A stretch of 64,000 nt of DNA from NCBI RefSeq assembly GCF_025641885.1, contig NZ_JAOTQN010000001.1, forward strand, positions 434,001 to 498,000, given 5' to 3'. This document shows, piece by piece, positions 51,306 to 58,503 of this stretch; within the stretch, counting starts at the first letter, position 1, and the number at the start of each line of letters is the position of its first letter. The DNA comes from Pyrobaculum sp. 3827-6. GTDB lineage: Archaea; Thermoproteota; Thermoprotei; Thermoproteales; Thermoproteaceae. A program made the translations under genes and the position numbers. Under the pieces are notes generated by a model. It was not told the origin of the DNA, ran no database searches, and saw only the letters and a list, made by a program, of their open reading frames with translations.

Positions 51306-51483
51306 CTCTACCCGTACGATGGTATGTGACGCACGCTACTACTCCAGCCTCTCATAACAGAGGCACGGCGGCGAGCTCTGCGAGTTGCTCCTGGAGCAAC
51401 GTTGACTAGAAGCTGAGATCAAATGGTTCAGAAGGTACGAAATATCAGCAGAAATATAGATATTAAAAATAGTTAGTACTAAT
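51306..51483. other. Region after the array, with a 17-bp palindrome
   Basis: About 180 bases between the last repeat and the end of the winged-helix genes on the other strand. GTTGCTCC-T-GGAGCAAC (51384-51400) is a perfect inverted repeat that could stop transcription from either side. No further repeats are found. Confidence 0.5.
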
Positions 51484-51774
51484 CTACTTTTTCGCCTCTA
51501 TCCTCTCTCTGATTTTTGCACGGTCAAACAGCTTCATGACGTCGTCGACGGCCTCAAGGAGCTCTACGCCGCGCCTAGTCAGCCGCCAGTAACCAACATT
51601 AAACTCAACCAGCTTCAGCTCCCATAGGAATTTGAGTTCCGCGTCGTACCCCAGCTTAGATACGTGATACAGCAGATCACCCTCAGCCAGCTCACCGCCA
51701 TACGCAAACAGCACCGCAAGCACCGCGACGTCAGCCACAGTAACACGGCTAGCTAAGTCCTTGACGTCGCTCAT
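51484..51774 (-). CDS. Small winged-helix protein, second of a pair
   Basis: 96 residues. VADVAVLAVLFAYGGELAEG, DLLYHVSKLGYDAELKFLWE and LVEFNVGYWRLTRRGVELLE form a winged helix of the PadR-like kind. The ATG overlaps the stop of the upstream winged-helix gene by four bases, so both are made together and probably form a heterodimer or act on the same site. Confidence 0.7.
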   Translation of the reverse strand: MSDVKDLASRVTVADVAVLAVLFAYGGELAEGDLLYHVSKLGYDAELKFLWELKLVEFNVGYWRLTRRGVELLEAVDDVMKLFDRAKIRERIEAKK

Positions 51775-52046
51775 ATAACCTCCTCGACGAATCGAAGCAC
51801 CTCCTCGCCCCGCGCAGTTATCTTATACACGCCGTTGACCTGGTCAACAAGATCCCTGCCTATCAGAGTCTTCAGCCTAGACGCGAGGCTGTGGCTAATC
51901 TTAAAACCGTACACGTCGTGAAGTACCTCGATAATTTCGGAATACCTACGCGGCTTCTCCTTCAATATCTTCAGTATTACTATATTCAACACGTCAAGCT
52001 TCACGACGAGGTTGTGCACGTGATAACTTTCAGTGACCTCTCTCAT
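51771..52046 (-). CDS. Small winged-helix protein, first of a pair
   Basis: 91 residues. LNIVILKILKEKPRRYSEII then EVLHDVYGFKISHSLASRLK, TLIGRDLVDQVNGVYKITAR is a clear winged helix. The ATG at 52046 lies inside a palindrome (52043-52062), and the TATA box GATATATAAC is just upstream, so this protein probably represses its own operon. Location inside the CRISPR-Cas locus suggests control of cas genes or of the array (context). Confidence 0.75.
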   Translation of the reverse strand: MREVTESYHVHNLVVKLDVLNIVILKILKEKPRRYSEIIEVLHDVYGFKISHSLASRLKTLIGRDLVDQVNGVYKITARGEEVLRFVEEVI

Positions 52047-52076
52047 GAATCCAGATTCATGAATCAGTTATATATC
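52043..52076 (-). promoter_or_regulatory. Operator and TATA box of the winged-helix pair
   Basis: TCATGAATC-CA-GATTCATGA (52043-52062) is a perfect inverted repeat that covers the ATG of the first gene; GATATATAAC (about 52067-52076) is the TATA box 20-30 bases before it. A protein bound here would block both initiation and early elongation. Confidence 0.75.
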
Positions 52077-52096
52077 TGTCAAACAATACCACAACC

Positions 52097-52120
52097 GTGT
52101 TTTAAAAAGGGGATTGAAAG
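52097..52120 (+). repeat. Orphan degenerate CRISPR repeat
   Basis: The 24 bases match the array repeat at 20 positions, including the whole ATTGAAAG handle. No second repeat or spacer-repeat unit is found beside it. It lies between the cas4 stop and the winged-helix promoter, on the plus strand like the array. Confidence 0.7.
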
Positions 52121-52125
52121 CTTGT

Positions 52126-52701
52126 TTAGATTTTTTCTATCTGTGTGTATGTGTATCCGCAGTATTTTCTGTACCAGCAATTGGGGCATTTGTTTGGGTG
52201 GTGTCTTGGCTGGGGGGTCCAGCCGCTGTATATGCGGCGTATCTGGGCGGCTACGTGGTTTACTAGCTGTATGAGGTCTTGGGTGAGTGGGATTGTGGCT
52301 GTGTGGCCGGTTTCTGTGTAGTAGATGTAGGCGGCGGTGGCGGCTCTGCGGTACTGGGCCTGGGCGGCGATGGCGTAGGCGGCGGCCTGTGCTTTGTGGG
52401 GGGTTGGGACTGTGCGTGGGGGTTTGGCTAGCTTTACTTCGAGGGGGGCTGGGCGGCCGCCTATCCACAGCACGGCGTCGACGACGCCGCATATGCCGGC
52501 GCCTTCTAGGCGTGGGCTGTGTTCGACGCGGTCGGCGCCGAGGGCCTTGGCGACTGCCTCGACGGCCTCGCGCTGGGTTTCCTTTCCCCTCTTCATCCTC
52601 TCGGTGGGGGGCTCGGCGGCGCCTGTTATGATGTAGTAGGCGGCGGCTGGGCAGTAGAGGTACTGCCTGATGAGGGCTGGGTTAATGCAGAGCTGGGCCA
52701 C
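52126..52701 (-). CDS. cas4: Cas4 family nuclease
   Basis: 191 residues. N-terminal Cys in QYLYCPAAAYYI, nuclease core GVVDAVLWIGGRPAPLEVKL (D...E-X-K), and the C-terminal cluster CPNCWYRKYCGY that binds a 4Fe-4S cluster. Cas4 trims prespacers and helps set PAM and orientation. Overlaps cas2 by 20 bases in the order csa1-cas1-cas2-cas4. Confidence 0.92.
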   Translation of the reverse strand: MAQLCINPALIRQYLYCPAAAYYIITGAAEPPTERMKRGKETQREAVEAVAKALGADRVEHSPRLEGAGICGVVDAVLWIGGRPAPLEVKLAKPPRTVPTPHKAQAAAYAIAAQAQYRRAATAAYIYYTETGHTATIPLTQDLIQLVNHVAAQIRRIYSGWTPQPRHHPNKCPNCWYRKYCGYTYTQIEKI

Positions 52702-52957
52702 GGCCGCTGGGTGGGGGTGGGCCTATTCTTATCATGGCTTCCAGCGTCCTTCTGTCTATTTTGAGGATTATTATGTCTGCGTTGGCGCCTCTGACGGCTC
52801 TGGCGAGCCTCTCGGCGAGCTCCTTGACGTAGGCCGGGGGGAGGCGGCCTATGTAGGCTGACTTCTGGACGCGGGCTAGGCCGTATGACCTCAGCACCTC
52901 CGCCACCTTGTTTCTCACGTGGTCTTCGGTTATGTCGTACACCACTAGGATGTGCAT
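52682..52957 (-). CDS. cas2: CRISPR adaptation protein Cas2
   Basis: 91 residues. VVYDITEDHVRNKVAEVLRS has the N-terminal strand with the conserved Asp, and RVQKSAYIGRLPPAYVKELA follows. Ferredoxin fold dimer that bridges two Cas1 dimers in the integrase. The C-terminus (PPPPSGRGPALH) is Pro-rich. Overlaps cas1 and cas4. Confidence 0.93.
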   Translation of the reverse strand: MHILVVYDITEDHVRNKVAEVLRSYGLARVQKSAYIGRLPPAYVKELAERLARAVRGANADIIILKIDRRTLEAMIRIGPPPPSGRGPALH

Positions 52958-53832
52958 AGGGACTTCGCGAGGTGCCTTGCTTCTCTGTGTATCTCGGCTG
53001 ATACTGGGCTTCTCCCGGCGCCGAGCTCCTCCAGCACCGCGGCGGCTACGGCGAGGCGGGACTTGTGGGTGAGGAGGCCGTCTTCCACCTCAAGCTCTTC
53101 GGCGTATTTGGCCACCGCGGCGTCGACGCGGGGCCTCCACTGCTCCATGAAGTCTAGGACTAGGGAGGGCCTGCCGGACCTGTCCGCGTGTAGGAAGCCT
53201 ACGTAGGGGTCTAGGCCGGAGAGGAGTAGGGATTTGAAGCAGAGGGTTTTTAATATGCCGTAGCCGTAGTTGAGGCCGGCGTTTACGGGATCTCGGCCTT
53301 CCTGGTCGCGGCCTGGGAAGCCGGTTACCTCTCTGTAGGCGGCCCAGTAGGCCTCGGCGGCCGCGGCCTCCGCCTCCATCAGAGCCCTGGCGTCGGGGGC
53401 GCGGGCCGCGGCGTCGGCGGCCTTGCTGATCTGCTCGGCGTATTGGCTGTACCGGGCCAGCCTCCTCCGCCACGTGCGTACGTTCTCCAGCTGGCCTCTT
53501 ATCTTCCTCCAGATCCACCTCCTGGCGAACTCAAGCCCTCTGCCGTCTGCGGCGGCTTTGTACTGGCAGAGCCTCTTGGCCCCGGTGGCGTCGCCCACGG
53601 GCTTCATGAATATGCCGATGGGCTCCCCCCTCTGGTCGAACACGGCGACGGTGGCGCCGGCCCTCAGCAACGCCCTTAGGGCCTTCGTAGAGATGGATAT
53701 CCCGCCTGTGAGCAACAGCACCTCGTCTACTTCGTGGAGGGGGTATTCCCTCCTGGCGCCGGGGCTCTCGACGACGAGCAAGCCCCGCCTGGCTCTTATC
53801 CGGGTTCCGTAGCTAGCGACTGCGATCTGCAT
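52945..53832 (-). CDS. cas1: CRISPR integrase Cas1
   Basis: 295 residues. N-terminal beta-domain (LLVVESPGARREYPLHEVDE) and the helical domain with the metal site: Glu in ALMEAEAAAAEAYW, His in YVGFLHADRSG, Asp/Glu in SLVLDFMEQWRP. Full length for type I. It inserts new spacers at the leader end. Overlaps csa1 by 20 bases. Confidence 0.95.
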   Translation of the reverse strand: MQIAVASYGTRIRARRGLLVVESPGARREYPLHEVDEVLLLTGGISISTKALRALLRAGATVAVFDQRGEPIGIFMKPVGDATGAKRLCQYKAAADGRGLEFARRWIWRKIRGQLENVRTWRRRLARYSQYAEQISKAADAAARAPDARALMEAEAAAAEAYWAAYREVTGFPGRDQEGRDPVNAGLNYGYGILKTLCFKSLLLSGLDPYVGFLHADRSGRPSLVLDFMEQWRPRVDAAVAKYAEELEVEDGLLTHKSRLAVAAAVLEELGAGRSPVSAEIHREARHLAKSLCTS

Positions 53833-54706
53833 GGCATATGTGGAAGAAGGGGCACGTCCGGGGGCACTCCGGCGCGGCGCCGGGGTCGCGTCCGGAGGCT
53901 ACTATGTCTATGGCCTCGTCTCTCGCCTCGAGGAACTTAGCCCGGGCGGCGTCGCCGAGGGGGTGCGCCACGGCTCGGTACTCCACCGCGGCGTTGACGG
54001 ATATCTGGACGTGTATGCCGTAGTCGATGGGCACCCCCCACTCCGCCTCTATGGCCATGGCGTATCCCGCCAAGGCGGCCTCCACGTTTTGCGAGGGGCC
54101 GAACTTAAACTCCACCACGGCTCCGAGGGCGACGCCGTCTGCCACCACGTATCCGAGGCCTAGGGGGGCCCCGTCGACGACTACCTGGGTGGCTATTGGC
54201 GCCGTGTAGAACACAGCCGAGTCTCTCCCTCGTGCCAGTCTCGCCGCTGAGACGTAGCTGTGCTCTCCCATAAGTCTAGTGGCGATGTATTTGTACAACG
54301 CCTCGGCTTTGGGCCTCACGTCTTCTGGCATCCCCTCAAAACTGGGTGACATAGGCAGGCCGGAGTAGGCATACTTCTTGTAGTCCTCTAAGGCCTTGAA
54401 AAGGACTTGGTGCATGACTTGACCCTCCACGAGGAGCTTCGTGGCTGTCCCCCTCTCGCCCAAGACGTATTTGAGGTAGAGGTTGCGGCCCGTGGGGCAG
54501 TAGCCGTAGGCGAAGTCGGAAAGGGCAAGGCCTAGATATGCAGGGGGCTTTACCGGGGGTCTGTCGTAGCTCCAACCCCTGTACTCTGGGCTAACCTCCA
54601 CTGAACCCCATGTGATCTTTGCCCGCCTGAGCAAACGGGCTATTTCTTGGAGGGTTAACACAAAGTTTTGGCAATCTCCACGTATTATCAGTTCTGTTCT
54701 GCACAA
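53813..54706 (-). CDS. csa1: Csa1, Cas4-like protein of type I-A
   Basis: 297 residues from TTG 54706. Conserved ALSDFAYGYCPTGRNLYLKY, VEGQVMHQVLFKALEDYKKY, VVVDGAPLGLGYVVADGVAL then AVVEFKFGPSQN (nuclease-like D...E-X-K) and the C-terminal CPRTCPFFHICHADR, where three cysteines plus an N-terminal one bind Fe-S. First gene of the adaptation operon csa1-cas1-cas2-cas4. Divergent from csa3 with 33 bases between starts. Confidence 0.92.
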   Translation of the reverse strand: MCRTELIIRGDCQNFVLTLQEIARLLRRAKITWGSVEVSPEYRGWSYDRPPVKPPAYLGLALSDFAYGYCPTGRNLYLKYVLGERGTATKLLVEGQVMHQVLFKALEDYKKYAYSGLPMSPSFEGMPEDVRPKAEALYKYIATRLMGEHSYVSAARLARGRDSAVFYTAPIATQVVVDGAPLGLGYVVADGVALGAVVEFKFGPSQNVEAALAGYAMAIEAEWGVPIDYGIHVQISVNAAVEYRAVAHPLGDAARAKFLEARDEAIDIVASGRDPGAAPECPRTCPFFHICHADRSR

Positions 54707-54742
54707 GAAAAAGTTTTATTTGCAGACACCTGCAGTTAAATG
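54707..54742 (-). promoter_or_regulatory. csa1 promoter with motif shared by csa5
   Basis: On the minus strand CATTTAACTGCAGG (54742-54729) lies about nine bases upstream of the TATA box AAATAAAAC. The csa5 promoter has CATTTAACTGTAGG in the same orientation and spacing. The motif also covers the ATG of csa3 (54740-54742). TGCAG-ACAC-CTGCA (54721-54734) is an inverted repeat overlapping it. Confidence 0.7.
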
Positions 54743-55345
54743 CATCTGGCTGTAACCGTCGGCTTTGACGAGGCACTTGTGGTAAGAGCTATTGCAAACA
54801 TAAAGGCAAATGAGATTTACCTGTTAAGAGGCTTCACAAGCTCTGAGGGAGATGCAAAGTCTCAAGAAGCTGTAAGGCGGATCATAAGGGCTCTCCAGAG
54901 GGGATCAGAGCGCGTGGTGGATCTGAGAGACCCCGCCAGGGGGCTGAGGGAGATAGCCGAGATTGAATTCGACGTCGTTGCCCTCGCGGGAGGTCCTAGG
55001 CTTCTAGTCTTGCTTACATTCGCCGTGGCGGCCCTGAAGGGCGCCAAGATATACGTGGTGCCCGAATACGCGTCGGATGCCTTAGACGTGACGGGGCTCG
55101 GGAGCATTGTCGTGTTGAAGAATCTGTCTGAGGCCAAGTTGAGGCTTCTCTCGAAGCTAACCGAGTGGAAACATGCCGAGGTGGTGGCCAAGGAAGTTGG
55201 CTTGGACACCAGCACGGTATATCGTCACCTCAACTCTCTTGATGAGGTGGGTCTCGTGAGGGGCGAGGGGAAGAGGAGGAAAAAATACGTGGCGGATAGG
55301 CTGGTAACCGAACTCGCCTCCATTACGTTGAAATACATTCAATAA
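54740..55345 (+). CDS. csa3: Csa3, CARF-domain winged-helix regulator
   Basis: 201 residues. The N-terminal CARF Rossmann-like domain (AVTVGFDEALVVRAIANIKA, FDVVALAGGPRLLVLLTFAV) would bind a cyclic oligoadenylate or similar ligand. The C-terminal winged helix is WKHAEVVAKEVGLDTSTVYR then HLNSLDEVGLVRGEGKRRK. Csa3 proteins of Sulfolobus regulate adaptation and interference genes, so it is the best candidate to bind the motif shared by csa1 and csa5. Confidence 0.9.
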   Translation: MHLAVTVGFDEALVVRAIANIKANEIYLLRGFTSSEGDAKSQEAVRRIIRALQRGSERVVDLRDPARGLREIAEIEFDVVALAGGPRLLVLLTFAVAALKGAKIYVVPEYASDALDVTGLGSIVVLKNLSEAKLRLLSKLTEWKHAEVVAKEVGLDTSTVYRHLNSLDEVGLVRGEGKRRKKYVADRLVTELASITLKYIQ

Positions 55346-55402
55346 TTGCATATATTTACATTCAATTTACATTTAACTGTAGGACGCAAAGCATTTAATA
55401 TA
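55334..55402 (+). promoter_or_regulatory. csa5 operon promoter with phased repeats
   Basis: TACATTCAAT at 55334-55343 and 55357-55366 and TACATTTAAC at 55368-55377 are spaced 23 and 11 bases, close to two and one DNA turns. CATTTAACTGTAGG (55370-55383) is the motif shared with csa1. The TATA box CATTTAATATAG is at about 55391-55402, 17-28 bases before ATG 55419. Confidence 0.7.
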
Positions 55403-55418
55403 GCGCTTTTTCAGCTCT

Positions 55419-55844
55419 ATGGATATCGAAAGTCTGAGCCAAAGTAGCGTCGTCAGCCTCCTGAGGTTCTATGTGGATACCAAGCAGTACAGCGTGGTTG
55501 ACAGGTTGGCCTACGCCACCTCTCCCGCCACTGCTGAGTACGCACTTTATGAGGCGATTAGGCAGATCAGATCGGCGAAGGACCGCTCGATTATAGCAAA
55601 GCGGAGACGCGAGGAGAAAGAAGAGGAAGTCGAATGTTGTTATTACGAGGTAAAGAAGGAAGGTGGGGAGGAATGCGAGGTAGGGTTCGAGGTGGAGCAC
55701 AACGGCGTTAAGTACTGTTGTGTCACTTGTCCCCTAATCCCTCGCGAGGACGAGCTCGAGAAAATTGTTAAGGCGATTGAAAGCGATTTGTCAGTGGCGG
55801 CTAAGCTGGCGGCTCTAGCCATGGCATATAGGGCAAGGAGGTAG
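55419..55844 (+). CDS. csa5: Csa5, small subunit of the type I-A Cascade
   Basis: 141 residues. VVSLLRFYVDTKQYSVVDRL then AYATSPATAEYALYEAIRQI and IVKAIESDLSVAAKLAALAM give the helical small-subunit (Cas11-like) fold. A central insert has six cysteines (ECCYYEV, ECEVGF, YCCVTCPL), unusual for this family and possibly metal-binding. First gene of the interference operon. Confidence 0.82.
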   Translation: MDIESLSQSSVVSLLRFYVDTKQYSVVDRLAYATSPATAEYALYEAIRQIRSAKDRSIIAKRRREEKEEEVECCYYEVKKEGGEECEVGFEVEHNGVKYCCVTCPLIPREDELEKIVKAIESDLSVAAKLAALAMAYRARR

Positions 55845-55848
55845 TGCT

Positions 55849-56904
55849 ATGTATCTTTCATTCTCACTAAGGGTTTTGCTAGATGCCGAGGCTCTTAACA
55901 TGGTGGAATCGGTTGGGAACTACACGAGGCACAGGAGGGCGCCGCTGGTGATCGTCGAGAGGGGAGGGTATCTCATTAGGTATGTCCCGGCAATAAGCGG
56001 AGAGGCTCTGGCGCATGGATACCAGGCCGCCCTGGCGGAGCTGGCAACGGCGGCGGGCCTCCCGGTCTGCGACAGCTGTAGGAGGGGCGAGTTCTTGAAG
56101 CACGATACAGACGCCCACTTCGGCAATCAGCAGTGGGAGCAACGGGTCATTATGCTGGCCAAGGAAGGAAAGCTACACGAGGCCGAGAAAACCCTTATAG
56201 AGAACTGCGTCGTGGAGGACGTCGGAGGTTTCCTCTATACAGATGGCGGCGTTAGGCGTACGTCCAAGGTATATTTCGGCTACGCCTTGCCGGCGCGCGA
56301 CTTCTACCAAGCCTCGGCAATAGAGCCGCAGTTCCACGTCCGCCATGCTCCAACTATACTTCAGCAGGAGAAGCAAAAAGAAAAGAAGACAAAGGAAAAG
56401 GATGTGGGGGAAGGAGAAGAGGGGACCGTGCGCGGGCAGATGATTTACTACGTGGAGACGGGGTCTGCCGTGTATGCCATAAGCGGCCTTCTGGAATTAT
56501 CCAACGTAGGCGTCACCACGTTTGAAAAGAGGGAGGAGGTGAAAGATGCGGAGAAGAGGAGGGAAATCGCGCTGAAGGCGCTACTCCATATGCTGGACAA
56601 CCAGCTGTACGGAGCGAAGAGGAGTAGGTTCCTGCCTGCTTGGACTGTCACAAGCGCCGTTTTCGCGCTTAGCAAGCACATCCCGTTCATGGTCACTACA
56701 GCCCACGTGAAGAACTACATAACAGAGACTGCGGAGAGGGCGAGTAAATATGCCGGCTTATTCGGAGATAATGAATGGATAAAGGTGTGGTATTATGTAA
56801 GAGAGGGCTACGAGCCCGATCCCAAGCCGCATAACGCCATCAGGTTGCCGTCGATTATCGACTTATACAAGGCGGTGAAGGAGGCGGCTGGATGGAGGCA
56901 ATAG
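55849..56904 (+). CDS. cas7: Cas7 (Csa2), crRNA backbone subunit
   Basis: 351 residues. LSFSLRVLLDAEALNMVESV and RRAPLVIVERGGYLIRYVPA, ISGEALAHGYQAALAELATA are the start of Csa2/DevR-type RAMP proteins; KRSRFLPAWTVTSAVFALSK is near the end. It polymerises on crRNA. Residues about 175-200 contain a charged insert (KQKEKKTKEKDVGEGEEG), perhaps a surface loop. Starts four bases after csa5. Confidence 0.9.
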   Translation: MYLSFSLRVLLDAEALNMVESVGNYTRHRRAPLVIVERGGYLIRYVPAISGEALAHGYQAALAELATAAGLPVCDSCRRGEFLKHDTDAHFGNQQWEQRVIMLAKEGKLHEAEKTLIENCVVEDVGGFLYTDGGVRRTSKVYFGYALPARDFYQASAIEPQFHVRHAPTILQQEKQKEKKTKEKDVGEGEEGTVRGQMIYYVETGSAVYAISGLLELSNVGVTTFEKREEVKDAEKRREIALKALLHMLDNQLYGAKRSRFLPAWTVTSAVFALSKHIPFMVTTAHVKNYITETAERASKYAGLFGDNEWIKVWYYVREGYEPDPKPHNAIRLPSIIDLYKAVKEAAGWRQ

Positions 56905-57572
56905 TAGTACGGGGCCAGTTCCATTGGGGCTTTGCCATAAGGGAGCCGCTACAATCTGCCTTACAATCTCCTTTATTTCTTCCCCCGCCCGGGACCCTCA
57001 TAGGTGCGCTGGCGAGAGCTGTTGAGAAAGTGGAGTCAAGGCGATACGGTGGGCTTGAAGACAAGATTAAATGGGCAGCTTTTGGTTTCGATGAAAAGAT
57101 TCCAGGCTTGTCGCTGACTAGCCTTGCAATAGTTGATATCAATAGACATTTAAAGGCTCCTTACAGCAGAAAAGAGCGTAGGAGTTTACCTGAGTATAAG
57201 TTCGCCGCGGTGCCCACGGGAAAGGTATATGTACCTGCATTTAAAGTGGTTTTACTTTATTTAGGTGAAGGTATTTCGCGACTGGGTCAAGCTGCGTGGG
57301 GGATATCGAGACTGGGTAGTAAGGAATCTCTGTTTACTGTGCTGGAGGTTCAGATGTGCAGAGTGACAGAACGTAAAGATGGCGAATTGAATACCTCGTT
57401 ATATGTGCCGAAAGACAAAGCATCGCCCTTAGTGCCTGATAACGTCATGGAACTCGAACTGTGGAGACAGGAGGGCGAAAAGGTGAAGGTGTACGCTCCC
57501 CGTATGTTGGAGGAAGTACCATATAAAGCCGAGCGAGTAGAGATCTGCGATCAGCAGTATGTTAAGATCTAG
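56892..57572 (+). CDS. cas5: Cas5, crRNA 5'-handle binding subunit
   Basis: 226 residues. AIVVRGQFHWGFAIREPLQS then ALQSPLFLPPPGTLIGALAR is the N-terminal RAMP motif with the glycine-rich loop. It caps the 5' handle of crRNA in the Cascade complex. Overlaps cas7 by 13 bases and cas8a2 by 14. GC is lower than in the first half of the locus. Confidence 0.9.
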   Translation: MEAIVVRGQFHWGFAIREPLQSALQSPLFLPPPGTLIGALARAVEKVESRRYGGLEDKIKWAAFGFDEKIPGLSLTSLAIVDINRHLKAPYSRKERRSLPEYKFAAVPTGKVYVPAFKVVLLYLGEGISRLGQAAWGISRLGSKESLFTVLEVQMCRVTERKDGELNTSLYVPKDKASPLVPDNVMELELWRQEGEKVKVYAPRMLEEVPYKAERVEICDQQYVKI

Positions 57573-58503
57573 TACTTGCCCAGAGCCATCTGAGGAGTTC
57601 ACGGCTAAGGTTTTTCTCTTACACGCATGCGCTCTCCAAGACCCGTTAAGTGGTTGCCTAGGGGTGATCAGCAAGGCTAAGAAGCAACGATTGTATATTC
57701 GTACTTATGGCAATGATAATAAATATGTCTTCTCTAAAATGGCTAATAAATATAAAGTAAAGAACGCTGGGAAGAAGGGTGAAATTGTTCTAGATATATT
57801 AGAAACCTATTTTGCTAATAATATAACTGACGCCGATAGATACGCCGCTCCCAATATATTGAAGGCTTCTTACGAGTTTGACAAAAAGTTCGACCAAAGG
57901 GACGTTAAGATGACGGGGGATCAAATTGCATACGCCCTCTGCGGCCTTCTCCTCACTATGACGGGCAGGGTGGTGATAAGGGGGGATGTTTACGGCTCGT
58001 TTTACCTGCTCTCCGGTTTAACCAGGGACGAGGTAAAGGTCGACGACCTGTTCAACAGATTAGTGCAACAGGCAAGGGACATGCCTAAAGATGTGGGTGT
58101 CGCTGTCAAGAGGCTGTACCTCTCGGCGGCGGGCACCCCGACTTACACACCTATCGAGCTCTTTATAGCTGAGGGAAAGAACAGGGCCGACATTGTATAT
58201 ATTAACAGGTTGTACCTCTACGACCTGGCACCTTATCCACAGCTTAAAGAGAGCTTGGCGGCGACTATACGATATTTGTACAACGACGATGTGAAGAAGG
58301 TGGCTGAGTTTATAGCCTCTAGGGTACAGATGTTCTTCGGAACCATGCAAGAGTTTGGTGGGAAGAAGTGCGGCGATCCTAGATGGCTCTATGACGTGTT
58401 AAGAGAGCTCCATCGGCTCAGGTACGAAGGCGGTGCGGTGGGGAGCTATGCTAGGGAGATGTATAGGGGCCTCGTTGACTTGCTCTATGCGGGGTGTATA
58501 TGA
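57559..58503 (+). CDS. cas8a2: Cas8a2 (Csa4), large subunit
   Basis: 314 residues. It sits between cas5 and cas3' as in all type I-A operons and has the weakly conserved helical pattern of Csa4 (ADRYAAPNILKASYEFDKKF, KMTGDQIAYALCGLLLTMTG, YTPIELFIAEGKNRADIVYI). The large subunit recognises PAM and recruits Cas3. Assignment rests on place in the operon plus general similarity. Overlaps cas3' by ten bases. Confidence 0.82.
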   Translation: MLRSSTCPEPSEEFTAKVFLLHACALQDPLSGCLGVISKAKKQRLYIRTYGNDNKYVFSKMANKYKVKNAGKKGEIVLDILETYFANNITDADRYAAPNILKASYEFDKKFDQRDVKMTGDQIAYALCGLLLTMTGRVVIRGDVYGSFYLLSGLTRDEVKVDDLFNRLVQQARDMPKDVGVAVKRLYLSAAGTPTYTPIELFIAEGKNRADIVYINRLYLYDLAPYPQLKESLAATIRYLYNDDVKKVAEFIASRVQMFFGTMQEFGGKKCGDPRWLYDVLRELHRLRYEGGAVGSYAREMYRGLVDLLYAGCI

